From: an uncultured Bacteroidales bacterium
Lineage (GTDB): Bacteria; Bacteroidota; Bacteroidia; Bacteroidales; WCHB1-69
Reading direction: 5' to 3'
NCBI GenBank assembly: GCA_947169105.1
Contig: CAMVOL010000001.1
Span: forward strand, 71,570 to 135,569
Length of the DNA: 64,000 nt
The translations under genes were made by a program, and so were the position numbers. The notes below the pieces were generated by a model. The model was not told where the DNA came from and searched no databases. It saw only the letters and a list, made by a program, of their open reading frames with translations. Positions 1 to 8,644 of this stretch are shown here, in pieces (position 1 is the stretch's first letter; each line of letters starts with the position of its first letter).

Positions 1-1511
1 TCGGTCTCGAACTTCGCCCCCATCTTGCGGACATTCTCGATTTCGTGCTTCACCACGGTTTCTTTGGGCAGACGGAACGACGGGATGCCATAGACCAGCA
101 CACCGCCCATCTCGTGCAATGCCTCGAAAACCGTGACATCGTACCCTTTGCCCAACAGCTCCTTCGCGCAGGTGATGCCCGCGGGGCCGCTGCCGATAAC
201 CGCCACCTTCTTCCCCTTCTTTGCAACGGGATTGTCGAAGGTGAGGTTGTGTTCACGGGCGTAGTCGCCAACGAAGCGTTCCAGCTTGCCGATGGCGATG
301 GGCTCACCCTTGATGCCGAGCACGCACTGACCTTCGCACTGCTTCTCCTGCGGACAGACACGCCCGCAAACGGCGGGAAGCGCCGAATCACGGTTGATGA
401 TGCGGGCGGCCTCTTCAAAGTTGCCCTGCGCCACCTCACGGACAAAGTCGGGAATGTTGATATTGACGGGACAGCCCTGTACGCAGCGGGGCACCTTGCA
501 ATGCAGGCAGCGTTGCGCCTCCGCCACGGCCTCCTCCGCATTGTAGCCGAGGCAAACCTCCCCAAAGTTGGTGGCACGCACCTTCGGATCCTGCTCACGG
601 ACGGGCACCCTCTTTTTTTTGTCGGGCATCTCTTCGGAAATGCCGCCGACGTGGCAGACGTGACCTTCCGCAACCTCTTCCTGTTCCAGAATTTTGCGTT
701 CTTCCACGTTGTTGTACATCGCCTGACGTTTCATGGCCAAAGCGAAATCCACTTTTGCGCCGTCGAATTCGGGACCATCCACGCAGGTGAACTTGGTCTC
801 GCCGCCGACACTCACGCGGCAGGCGCCGCACATGCCGGTGCCATCGACCATCAGAGAGTTAAGGGAAACGGTGCAGGGGATGTTGAACTCCTTGGCCACC
901 TCGGTGACGAACCGCATCATGATCATCGGGCCGATGGCGATGACCTCGTCGTAGCGGTTGCCGGCGTTGATGAGCTCGCGCAACTTGTCGGTCACGAGGC
1001 CTTTGGTGCCGTAGGAGGCGTCGTCGGTGGTGACGTGCAGGTTGGCGACGGAGCGCAGTTCGTCCTCGAAGATGAGGAGCGATTTCGTACGCACGCCCAC
1101 GATGACGTCGGGGGTGACGCCGTGCTGGTGGAGCCACTTCACCTGCGGATAGATGGGGGCGATGCCGACACCGCCGCCCACGAAGACAAACCGTTTGGCG
1201 CGGCGCTCCTCGTCCGTCAGGTTGACGAACTCGGAGGGACGGCCGAGGGGTCCGGTGATGTCGTGCAGGAACTCTCCCTCCTGCATGGCGGCAAGGTCGC
1301 GGGTCGATTTGCCGATAGCTTTGAACACGATGGTGACGGTGCCTTTTTCGGCATCACTGTCGCTGATGGTCAACGGAATGCGCTCGGCGGTGTCTGTCTT
1401 TTTGACAATCAAAAATTGCCCCGGCAGTGCGGCTTTCGCGATTCTGGGGGCATCAACTAACAATAAATAAGTGTCTTCAGCTAACTCTTGGCGGGAAAGG
1501 ATTTTGAACAT
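1..1511 (-). CDS. Fused NfnA/NfnB-type (SudB/SudA-like) NAD(P)H:ferredoxin oxidoreductase, C-terminus cut by window edge
   Basis: This reading frame is missing from the ORF track because its end lies outside the window. I translated it on the minus strand from the ATG at 1511-1509 (MFKILSRQELAEDTYLL). The first ~270 residues are a ferredoxin-NADP reductase-like FAD/NAD domain (GGGVGIAPIYPQ) with a 2Fe-2S cysteine cluster (GMCGACR, then TCVDGPE). The remainder is a GltD-like domain: 4Fe-4S cysteines (CLHCKVPRCVQGC, CGRVCPQEKQC) and then a FAD dinucleotide fold (AVIGSGPAGITCA). This domain order matches NfnA followed by NfnB, or PyrK-like/glutamate synthase small chain fusions. Such enzymes are cytosolic and exchange electrons between NADH, NADPH and ferredoxin. 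Whether this one bifurcates or is a simple transhydrogenase cannot be told from sequence. A TATCTTTG box lies about 35 bp upstream of the start. Confidence 0.88.
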   Translation of the reverse strand, partial: MFKILSRQELAEDTYLLLVDAPRIAKAALPGQFLIVKKTDTAERIPLTISDSDAEKGTVTIVFKAIGKSTRDLAAMQEGEFLHDITGPLGRPSEFVNLTDEERRAKRFVFVGGGVGIAPIYPQVKWLHQHGVTPDVIVGVRTKSLLIFEDELRSVANLHVTTDDASYGTKGLVTDKLRELINAGNRYDEVIAIGPMIMMRFVTEVAKEFNIPCTVSLNSLMVDGTGMCGACRVSVGGETKFTCVDGPEFDGAKVDFALAMKRQAMYNNVEERKILEQEEVAEGHVCHVGGISEEMPDKKKRVPVREQDPKVRATNFGEVCLGYNAEEAVAEAQRCLHCKVPRCVQGCPVNINIPDFVREVAQGNFEEAARIINRDSALPAVCGRVCPQEKQCEGQCVLGIKGEPIAIGKLERFVGDYAREHNLTFDNPVAKKGKKVAVIGSGPAGITCAKELLGKGYDVTVFEALHEMGGVLVYGIPSFRLPKETVVKHEIENVRKMGAKFET

Positions 1512-1546
1512 ATCAGTAGATTTTATAATTTTCAAAAATGGAGCGG

Positions 1547-1554
1547 CAAAGATA
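1547..1554 (-). promoter_or_regulatory. Bacteroidota -7 promoter box for the oxidoreductase fusion
   Basis: TATCTTTG on the minus strand fits the TAnnTTTG consensus and lies about 35 bp upstream of the ATG at 1511. No convincing -33 TTTG is visible. Confidence 0.6.
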
Positions 1555-1570
1555 CAACAAAGTTTTTCAA

Positions 1571-1650
1571 GTAGAAAGTAAAAAGTAATAAGTAAAAAGT
1601 AATAGGTTGCTTTCACACAGCCCCTCTTCATACCTATCACCTATTACCTG
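1571..1650. repeat. Short-period AT-rich intergenic repeat (AGTAAAAAGTAATA / ACCTATTACC type)
   Basis: Imperfect tandem copies of AGTAAAAAGTAATA are followed by opposite-strand-like phrases (TACCTATCACCTATTACCTG). The same wording recurs at 7393-7445 and near 8550, so this is a dispersed low-complexity family rather than a single accident. Confidence 0.6.
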
Positions 1651-1658
1651 ATACAAAG

Positions 1659-1694
1659 AAAAATCCCCCATCTTTTAGGAGACAGGGGATTTTT
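1659..1694 (-). terminator. Terminator of the 1809-aa protein gene
   Basis: On the minus strand AAAAATCCCC pairs with GGGGATTTTT across a loop of about 16 nt. It sits about 20 nt downstream of the stop codon of the preceding minus-strand gene, and the arm itself ends in a T run. Its A/T symmetry would let it work in both directions. Confidence 0.7.
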
Positions 1695-1714
1695 GACTAT
1701 GAAGGAATAAATGG

Positions 1715-4700
1715 TTATTCAGCGGGCTTGGTGAGCACGCAACGGATGCTGAAGCCATTTGAGAGGTTGCCGGGAACCAGTTCCGTGGAACTACAGGCGG
1801 CACCGAATTCGCAGGCGTGATAGACATACGAGTCTGGCACAGCAATCCAGAAGTAGGCGCTCACGTACATACGCTCATAACGGTCAAGTTCGGCATTATA
1901 GCAACCGCCGGGCAGCAGGTTGAAGCCGCTGGCGTTGGTACCGTTGTCAGGAATCCACAGACCCTGCGACATCAGATCCCGCACTTCAGTAGAGGCCATG
2001 AGCGCTTCCGATTCCGCCGCTGTAGGTATGTGCCATCCATCAGGACAAGCACCCTGTACGGGCGTAGTGCCAGTGCCAGTAACAGTTTCACCGTGCATAG
2101 CCGCTGAGTAGGTGTATAAATAACCGTACTCGGGAACAGCACGGGAGCGGGTACGGGTGGCGGAATAAGTCATCACATCCGGAATTTCGGTACCGTCGCT
2201 GCTATAATGGGTGGACGCAAGGTTCTTGGTGGTCCAGCAGTCGCAGCCGATACGGACAGCGGGATAGGAATTGCCATCACGGTCAGTAACTGTCGGGCAG
2301 GGCTTGTGGGTAATGCTGATGACCTGCTCGGCCGTAACGGTATGGCCGCAAGTATCGACGGCGGTCCAGAGAATCGTATAGTCACCACCCACTGCGAAGA
2401 TGCTGTCGGGAGCGATGGTGTACACATTGTTGTAAACGGTGTCTATAATCGCATCAGTGATAGCGGCATTGGTGAAGACAAACTCCGGCGTGCCAAAGTC
2501 ACGGAGGACGGTGTCGCAACCGTACAGGATGCTATGGCTGATGGGGGCGACGGTCATCGTGGTGTTGCTGTGGGACGTTCCGTCGTTGGCGATGACCGGG
2601 CTGACGGTGAAGCTGGTGTCAATGACAGCCGTACAACCCTTCTGGTCGGTGACAGTCACGGTGATGTTGTAGGTACGGTCGCGGTCGTCGGCGTCAGGAG
2701 TGACGGTGGTTTCCGTAGCATTGACATCCGTAGCGTCGCCGCCCCAGGTAATGACGTTGCCGCCATTACCGCCGGTGGTGGTCATGCTCACCGCGTAGGT
2801 GCCGGTACCCATCAGCGGGCAGGGAGCATTAGGAACAGACACGAACGAAGCAACCAGCGTGTCGGGCTGGTGGATGGTGAAGGTGCTCGTGATGACGTCT
2901 TTCTTCAGGGTGTCGGTCAATTCCACAGAGTAATCGCCCGGTTTCAGGTTGGTAAAGACGTATTGCGTTTCAGAGGTTCTCACCGTGTCGTTCTGGGCAA
3001 GAACCGTGCTGGAAAGCACAATCATATAGGTAGGATCACCACCGATAATCTTCACAGTGTCAGTACCGTTATTTTCGCCGTAGCAGACCACATCAGTGGA
3101 GCTCATGGTCATACCCAGATTCAAACGCCAGACGGCGTACATTGTAACGTTGGCATCTTCGCTGTAGGTTCCGCCAAGCTTATAATTTGTACCTGATTCG
3201 TCCTCAGCGGTGTTCCAGCGGTAGAGGGTGTTGTCGGTCCTGCTGAATGCGGCACCGTCGGAAAGGGTGACATCGACACCGGGATCCTTGCTCTGGTTAG
3301 CGATCTCTCCGGTACCGCCATTGTTATTATAGAATATGGTGAAACCTTCTTTCCAAATGGCATATAAAGTGACATCAGAAGTAAGCTCAAGTTCAGTACC
3401 TACTGAAACATCGTCACCTAACCCGTCGGCTTGGGTGTTCCATCTGTCGAAAGCGGAATCGGGCAGGCAGGTGAATTCGCATGCGGCCACTTCAACAGTA
3501 CGCTCGACATCGGTGCCGTCCTGCCGCACAAAAAGGGTATCCATTGTACCAACAGCTGTGACGTGGTTCTTATCGTAGTAGAGGAACCAAGCTTTGGTCA
3601 CGGTCCATGTGCCGTCGCCATTGTCGAAGGCGGCATAACCGGGAGCACAGGGCTCACCGCTCACATCCTCGCTGTAAGTACCGCCGGAGATGTTGAGGTG
3701 GGTTTCGGGGTCAAAATCATCTATCAGTCCCTTGTAGGTACCATCAGTTATGTTGATAACTGAATTACTGGAAACGGGTCCACCATCGCCATTGTCATTC
3801 AGTTTCAGTTGGAAAACAGTATCGGCTACTATTGTATTTCCAGAGAAATTATACGTAGGATTATATACCGCATTGGCAATATATACACCAACATTTTCGG
3901 CATCGAATGTGTTATCCTTGATTGTAAAAGTAGCTAAAGGAGATTTCCCCTGATCACCACCACCTGAAATGAAAAGGGCTTGGGTCACATTTTCTGTAGC
4001 TGTACAGTTGGAAATTTCCAAAGCCTCGTATCCGACAGCAGTTGGGCAGACACCGACACCGGTAAAGAATGCGAAACCGAAAACGTTTTTGGCGGTACAA
4101 TTATCTAATTTGATATTACGCGAATTGCTGCCCCATGCACCTTTGTATGCATACAAATCGTAGGAGCTACCTGCTCCATCAAAAGTACAGTTAGTAACCG
4201 TAATATTGTGAGAATAAACGTAGTTCCTGCCATTGTTTTTTGGAAAATAGGGAGCATCAGCGGGAGCCTTGTTGGTAGGTGTTACAATAAATCCATTGGT
4301 GAGTTGGGCAGAAGTAGAGAAACTATAAAAGCCATCTGCGTGATATTTAAAGCTAAGATTTTTAATATCCAATGTCTCAGTGCCGCAATCTCTTGCCTCA
4401 CCGTCAATGATAATCTGCCCGAAGATGGTGTCGTTATGACCATCGATAGTCAGATTGAGGCCAGCCTTTTGGACGATGAGCACCCATTCTGTGGTATTTT
4501 GCACCAAGTCAATGGTCACGTCGCCAGTCAGGTTGGCTTTGGCATCGTTCACAGCGGCCTGGAGACTGGGATAAACATTGTCACCAATCTTCGCCACAAT
4601 GTTCCACTGGGCGTAGAGGGTGGTGTCGGAAGAGATCGTCATGGTAGCGCCCGGCGCGTAGGTGTCGCCCGTACCGTCGGCCTTAGTGTTCCAGTTAGAG

Positions 4701-7144
4701 AAAGCCACATTCCATGTAAACTCGTTGTCTTTAACGGTGAAGCTGCTGCCCGGAAGAGGTGTAGCATAGCTCGGCGCCATCTCACCGTCACCGCCGTTGG
4801 CGTTGTAAGTCACCACATATTGCTTCAGCACGGTCCAGCCGGCGGGATAGCCAGCCACATCCTTGTAGCAGCCGTAGCCGGTGGCACACTTGCTTTTGAT
4901 ATTGGTGGAGTCGGCCGCATCGTCAGCGCCGCCAAGGTTGGTGAACGTACCGCCCGTAATGCTGAAGGCGGTGTGGTCATCGTTGCTGGGCCAACCATTT
5001 TCAAATTTTCCCTTGTAGAAGCCACTGGCAATGTTGACCGTGCTACCCTCTGGATTTTTGCCATATTGAATACAAAAGTCTTCCCCGTCAAAATAGTTGT
5101 CGGCAAGATTGAAGGTTCTTCCGTTAATCTCCCTGAGTCGGATAGCAAGGTCTTGAGCCCCCACAATGGTGTCGTTCGTAATGGTGACAGGGCCTTCTCC
5201 TCCACTAACTGTAATTCCTTCCTGCACGTCACTGGCTTTGACATTGGTAATGGTAAGGGAGGTTTGTACAGAATACATCCCGACTGGTGTGAAGACATGA
5301 GTCGCTGTCAGGTGGTCAAGGGTGACATTATAGGGTGTTCCCGCACCATTGGGTGCATAAATGGCACGGATGGGATAGTTAGCACTCCTGTCTATACCGT
5401 CAAATGTGCAATACTGGATGGTGACATTGTGCGCGTAGTTATTATTATTTCCGAGATACTTACTCTGCTGGTTGGGGAAATAAATGAAAGCCTTTTGATC
5501 ATTCAAAGTAGTAGTGGCACCAGCCATAAGGGGAGCAAATCCGGCAGCATCGTATTTGAAATTGATATTCTGGATGGTCAAAGTTTCGGTATAAGTATGA
5601 TGGCTCATACCGTCAATCAGGATCTGTCCCAGCATGGTGTTGTCCTGACCGTCGATAGTGAGGTTAAGGCTAGCTTTCTGTTTTACCAGCGCCCATTCGG
5701 TGACGGTGTCCAAAATCTTGATGGTGATGTCGCCGGTCATTTCGTAGGCGGCGTCCACAGCGGCCTGGAGGGTGGGGTAGTCAGTGGAGCCGATTCGGGC
5801 CACCACTTTCCATTTGGCGTAGAGGACGGTGTCGGAGGTGATGGTCATAGTGGCGCCGGGGTAGATGTCGGTGCCGGAGCCGTCAGCTTTCGTATTCCAG
5901 CATTTGAAATCATAGCCACTGGAGTGGGTGAACCAGTTGTTGGCCACGGGGGTGTAGGTTTGTGCGGAGGTCGGGATGAAATAGATGACACTATCGAGGC
6001 CAGCGCCGCCATTGGCATCAAAAGTGAGCCAGTTCATCTTGAGAACCGTGCAGTAGTCCGGATCTGGATTCTCGTCAATGGCCATATAACCAGGGGCGCA
6101 ATATCCCTGCACGGTAGCCACAGGACGGTCGTAAGTGCCACCAGTGAGGACAAAATTCTGATTTTCAGCCGTGCCGGTTGCCTTGTCCAATGGACCTTTG
6201 TAATTACCACTACTAATATAAGCTGTAGCAACAGCTGCATTATTCTTTAACACGATTCCTTCTCCTGCTGTAAATGTATTGTCAGCAAAGTATGCCGTTT
6301 TATTGACTCCACCCTTCTGAATCCTAATGGCATAACCGGCCGGAGTGCTAACTGTATTGTTTTTTATGACAAAAATAATATTATTTGCCCCCTCCGAAAT
6401 ACTAATACCATTGTGTGTATCCTCAGTGTAAGTGCAGTTAAGGATAATAATGGCGGTATCTGAACCATAGTATTTTTGTGGAGTTCCAAATTGAGCAAAA
6501 GAGTGTCCACCTTTTATTGTCAGATTTTCCAAGGTTATACCGTAAGGTGATGCGAATGAGTTGGAAGTTCTAATTGCTGTGAGGTTCGGGTTGACACTAT
6601 ACGATGGCATAGTAAAGGTACAATTTCGCACCGTAATCTTGCTCGGATGGTTGCTGGGGCTACTCGTAATAGTTATCCCGTGTTCCCTCCACCAGCTTCC
6701 ATCTTTGCTAGGATCCCAAAAAGGGTTTTCTTTATCAAAACGGCAGTCGGGGACAAACAACATAGCATCGCCTGGCTTGAGTTCGTACCCACTTGCAGGA
6801 TCATAAGAAATGTTGAGGTTTTCAACAGTCAATGATGATTGTCCATTCTGAACGTCCATGCCCATAACAACAATCTGTCCCTCCAACGCGTGGTTATTTC
6901 CATTAATGGTAATGTACAGATTGTTCTTTTCACGTACCACGGCGTAGTCGCCATTAATGTCTTGCACAATCTCGATGGTGATGTCGCCGGTCATTTCGTA
7001 CGCCGCGTCCACGGCAGCCTGTAACGTGGTGTACTCGTCACTGCCGATTTTAGCCACAGCAGTCTGGGCGATCGTCTGTCCGAGGCAGACCAAACATACG
7101 GCAATGAGCAAAAATCCTTTTCTCAATTTGTCAATAATTTCCAT
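1715..7144 (-). CDS. Large secreted protein with three beta-helix-like modules, InlB-type repeats and a C-terminal FISUMP domain
   Basis: 1809 aa with an N-terminal signal peptide (FLLIAVCLVCLGQTIAQ). Three long homologous modules start near residues 31, 451 and 855. Each opens with a phrase like KIG..YPTLQAAVDAAYE, followed by N/T/I-rich strand repeats (ITINGNNH, TIKNNT, ISGGTY) typical of right-handed beta-helix folds. Modules are separated by InlB B-repeats (FKCWNTKADGSGTDIYPG...LYAKW), with further copies near residues 1200-1330. After Ig-like segments, residues ~1615-1809 form a Fibrobacter succinogenes major paralogous (FISUMP) domain (DRDGNSYPAVRIGCDCWTTKNLA, GACPDGWHIPTAAE). No T9SS sorting domain is present, so FISUMP is the terminal domain. 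A cell-surface adhesion or glycan-binding role is inference only. It is a monocistronic unit with its own promoter and terminator. Confidence 0.85.
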   Translation of the reverse strand: MEIIDKLRKGFLLIAVCLVCLGQTIAQTAVAKIGSDEYTTLQAAVDAAYEMTGDITIEIVQDINGDYAVVREKNNLYITINGNNHALEGQIVVMGMDVQNGQSSLTVENLNISYDPASGYELKPGDAMLFVPDCRFDKENPFWDPSKDGSWWREHGITITSSPSNHPSKITVRNCTFTMPSYSVNPNLTAIRTSNSFASPYGITLENLTIKGGHSFAQFGTPQKYYGSDTAIIILNCTYTEDTHNGISISEGANNIIFVIKNNTVSTPAGYAIRIQKGGVNKTAYFADNTFTAGEGIVLKNNAAVATAYISSGNYKGPLDKATGTAENQNFVLTGGTYDRPVATVQGYCAPGYMAIDENPDPDYCTVLKMNWLTFDANGGAGLDSVIYFIPTSAQTYTPVANNWFTHSSGYDFKCWNTKADGSGTDIYPGATMTITSDTVLYAKWKVVARIGSTDYPTLQAAVDAAYEMTGDITIKILDTVTEWALVKQKASLNLTIDGQDNTMLGQILIDGMSHHTYTETLTIQNINFKYDAAGFAPLMAGATTTLNDQKAFIYFPNQQSKYLGNNNNYAHNVTIQYCTFDGIDRSANYPIRAIYAPNGAGTPYNVTLDHLTATHVFTPVGMYSVQTSLTITNVKASDVQEGITVSGGEGPVTITNDTIVGAQDLAIRLREINGRTFNLADNYFDGEDFCIQYGKNPEGSTVNIASGFYKGKFENGWPSNDDHTAFSITGGTFTNLGGADDAADSTNIKSKCATGYGCYKDVAGYPAGWTVLKQYVVTYNANGGDGEMAPSYATPLPGSSFTVKDNEFTWNVAFSNWNTKADGTGDTYAPGATMTISSDTTLYAQWNIVAKIGDNVYPSLQAAVNDAKANLTGDVTIDLVQNTTEWVLIVQKAGLNLTIDGHNDTIFGQIIIDGEARDCGTETLDIKNLSFKYHADGFYSFSTSAQLTNGFIVTPTNKAPADAPYFPKNNGRNYVYSHNITVTNCTFDGAGSSYDLYAYKGAWGSNSRNIKLDNCTAKNVFGFAFFTGVGVCPTAVGYEALEISNCTATENVTQALFISGGGDQGKSPLATFTIKDNTFDAENVGVYIANAVYNPTYNFSGNTIVADTVFQLKLNDNGDGGPVSSNSVINITDGTYKGLIDDFDPETHLNISGGTYSEDVSGEPCAPGYAAFDNGDGTWTVTKAWFLYYDKNHVTAVGTMDTLFVRQDGTDVERTVEVAACEFTCLPDSAFDRWNTQADGLGDDVSVGTELELTSDVTLYAIWKEGFTIFYNNNGGTGEIANQSKDPGVDVTLSDGAAFSRTDNTLYRWNTAEDESGTNYKLGGTYSEDANVTMYAVWRLNLGMTMSSTDVVCYGENNGTDTVKIIGGDPTYMIVLSSTVLAQNDTVRTSETQYVFTNLKPGDYSVELTDTLKKDVITSTFTIHQPDTLVASFVSVPNAPCPLMGTGTYAVSMTTTGGNGGNVITWGGDATDVNATETTVTPDADDRDRTYNITVTVTDQKGCTAVIDTSFTVSPVIANDGTSHSNTTMTVAPISHSILYGCDTVLRDFGTPEFVFTNAAITDAIIDTVYNNVYTIAPDSIFAVGGDYTILWTAVDTCGHTVTAEQVISITHKPCPTVTDRDGNSYPAVRIGCDCWTTKNLASTHYSSDGTEIPDVMTYSATRTRSRAVPEYGYLYTYSAAMHGETVTGTGTTPVQGACPDGWHIPTAAESEALMASTEVRDLMSQGLWIPDNGTNASGFNLLPGGCYNAELDRYERMYVSAYFWIAVPDSYVYHACEFGAACSSTELVPGNLSNGFSIRCVLTKPAE

Positions 7145-7321
7145 AGTATTTAAAATTTAATTGATTTTTACAAAACAATACGCAAAAAGAGTGCAAAATT
7201 GGGTACAATATGCACAAAAGGCTGTGAAATCAGAGTTGAATTAGGGCTTTTCAACAGGGCTTAAAATAAGTAAATAACTGAAATACCAGTAGTTACGAGC
7301 TTTATGAGTAAAAATAGCGTG

Positions 7322-7329
7322 CAAAAGTA
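7322..7329 (-). promoter_or_regulatory. -7 promoter box for the 1809-aa secreted protein
   Basis: TACTTTTG on the minus strand, about 180 bp upstream of the ATG at 7144, implies a long 5' untranslated leader. Confidence 0.55.
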
Positions 7330-7392
7330 CATTTTTTTTCGTTAAATCACAAATTTTGTTACAAATTTTATCGACAAAAAGAGGTTTAAAAG

Positions 7393-7445
7393 TGGTAATA
7401 GGTGACAAGTAATAGGTAATAGGTATTAGGTATTAGGTGATAGTG
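7393..7445. repeat. Tandem TAATAGGT/TATTAGGT repeat
   Basis: About six imperfect 8-bp units (AATAGGTG, AATAGGTA, TATTAGGT). It resembles the repeats near 1600 and 8555. Confidence 0.65.
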
Positions 7446-7598
7446 GGTGCTGATTTTTTATTCGTTAATTTTAAAACAATGTATTTGTCCGAAAATTTTC
7501 CTATAAATTTCATAATTTACCTATACTATTTTTCTATCTTATTGTTTTATAGTAATATAAAATTTCATTATACTATATAAAAAATTGTTTTTATAGTG

Positions 7599-7606
7599 TA
7601 TCTTTG
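7599..7606 (+). promoter_or_regulatory. -7 promoter box for the coiled-coil nuclease-like gene
   Basis: TATCTTTG matches TAnnTTTG. The first in-frame ATG of the ORF track (7604) lies inside this box, so that start cannot be used; the ATG at 7775 is the practical start. Confidence 0.65.
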
Positions 7607-7631
7607 CAGCCGCAAAACGTAGGGAAGGGGA

Positions 7632-7735
7632 GGAGATTCCGCCCGCTCACTGCGTTCGTGGCGGAATGGTGCGATGCTCCCGCTGTGATGAAAAGGAGGA
7701 GGTTCCGTTTGAAGCAAAGCTTCAAACGGAATGGT
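7632..7735 (+). repeat. Two tandem hairpin repeat units in the leader
   Basis: Two units share the frame GGAGGAG(A/G)TTCCG ... CGGAATGGTG but differ in the stem. Unit 1 has ATTCCGCC (7636-7643) pairing with GGCGGAAT (7660-7667). Unit 2 has TTCCGTTTGAAGC (7703-7715) pairing perfectly with GCTTCAAACGGAA (7719-7731) over a 3-nt loop. They lie between the promoter and the start codon. Both strands of each stem change together. Confidence 0.7.
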
Positions 7736-7774
7736 GTGGTGACAAGTATTGACAAAGGGAAAATAAGGATAATT

Positions 7775-8545
7775 ATGGAAACATCAGATGAAAGAAGAAA
7801 CGGAAGTGCGGGCACGGAGAGTGTCACTTTCGAGGAGATCAGACAGATGCAGCGGAACAATGAGCTGCGGGCGGAACGTGACCGGATTGAACAACAGCGC
7901 AGGTCGGAAGAGTTAGACCGGAGAATGGCTGAAACCGCCCAATTTATGAAAGAACAGTGGAAAGAGGCCAGGGAGTTCATAGCGGAACTCAGAGAAAGCA
8001 ACAAGGAACTCAGAGAAAGCAACAAGGAACTCAGAGAAAGACAAATGGAAACCTCCAGACACATAGAGGAAACGAACCGACAGATGAAGGAGACGGACCG
8101 GAAGTTCAAGCAGATGTACAACCAGTTCACCACACAATGGGGGCATGTGCTGGAGGAGGTGACGAAGCCTTCGGCCCTCAAGCTGTTCAAGGAAATCGGT
8201 ATCGACATCGACCACATCTTCCAGGAGTCGATGCACCGGAAAGAGGAAGACCGTGAGATGGAGGCCGACATCATCCTCGTCAACACCACCGCCGTTGTCG
8301 TGGTCGAGGTCAAGACCACCCTGCGCACAGATGACGTGGACTACTTCCTCAAAAAGATGGGGGAGTTCAAGCGGCTCTTCAAGGAGTTCAAGGACAAGAC
8401 CGTCTATGTGGCCGTGGCCGCCATCAAGTTCAACAACAGTAGCGACATCTACGCCAAGAAAAACGGCATTTTCGTCCTCCGCTCCAACAGCGACCACATC
8501 TACAAACTGGAGAACATCCCCGAAGAGAAAAGACGGAAGTTCTGA
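7775..8545 (+). CDS. Coiled-coil protein with C-terminal PD-(D/E)XK-like nuclease domain
   Basis: 256 aa from the ATG at 7775, which has AAGGAT seven bases or less upstream. Residues ~15-120 are highly charged coiled coil (QMQRNNELRAERDRIEQQRRSEE), including three consecutive heptads of NKELRES type encoded by a 21-bp tandem repeat at 7984-8040. The C-terminal ~100 residues read as a restriction-endonuclease-like fold: EMEADIILVNTTAVVVVEVKTT has the D...ExK spacing, followed by a helix and a YVAVAAIKF strand. Similar proteins are often annotated DUF3782 or simply hypothetical in Bacteroidota and cyanobacteria. Function is unknown. The gene is monocistronic with a long structured leader. Confidence 0.75.
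   Translation: METSDERRNGSAGTESVTFEEIRQMQRNNELRAERDRIEQQRRSEELDRRMAETAQFMKEQWKEAREFIAELRESNKELRESNKELRERQMETSRHIEETNRQMKETDRKFKQMYNQFTTQWGHVLEEVTKPSALKLFKEIGIDIDHIFQESMHRKEEDREMEADIILVNTTAVVVVEVKTTLRTDDVDYFLKKMGEFKRLFKEFKDKTVYVAVAAIKFNNSSDIYAKKNGIFVLRSNSDHIYKLENIPEEKRRKF
7984..8040 (+). repeat. 21-bp in-frame tandem repeat, 2.7 copies
   Basis: The unit GGAACTCAGAGAAAGCAACAA occurs at 7984-8004 and 8005-8025 and is partial at 8026-8040. It encodes coiled-coil heptads. Identical units allow slippage without loss of frame. Confidence 0.85.
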
Positions 8546-8609
8546 AAAGGAATACCTATTACCTGTTACCCTTGTACGAACCCACCCGTTAGCTGCCATA
8601 CTATGACAG

Positions 8610-8644
8610 CTCTACTTTATAAACTTTATAAACTTGATGAACTA
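8610..8644. repeat. Short-period repeat (CTTTATAAACTT type)
   Basis: The run TACTTTATAAACTTTATAAACTTGATGAACTAAA is an imperfect 10-bp period. It is related to the repeat at 46003-46068 read on the other strand. Confidence 0.5.

Larger units (their letters stand above)
7145..7774. other. 630-bp AT-rich intergenic region with divergent promoters, tandem repeats and leader hairpins
   Basis: There is no credible gene here. It holds a minus-strand promoter box at 7322-7329, a short-period repeat at 7393-7445, a very AT-rich stretch, the plus-strand promoter at 7599-7606 and a ~160-nt leader with two hairpin units before the ATG at 7775. Confidence 0.6.

Noticed and set aside
45-1460. 471-aa plus-strand ORF
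   Set aside because: It is antisense to the oxidoreductase fusion, whose minus-strand translation has clear cofactor motifs. High-GC third positions keep the opposite frame open.
4208-6250. 680-aa plus-strand ORF
   Set aside because: Antisense shadow of the repeated beta-helix modules; no domain, signal or promoter.
7604-7774. N-terminal extension of the coiled-coil protein from ATG 7604
   Set aside because: That ATG overlaps the promoter box, and the extension translates the hairpin repeats into a basic, unconserved peptide.
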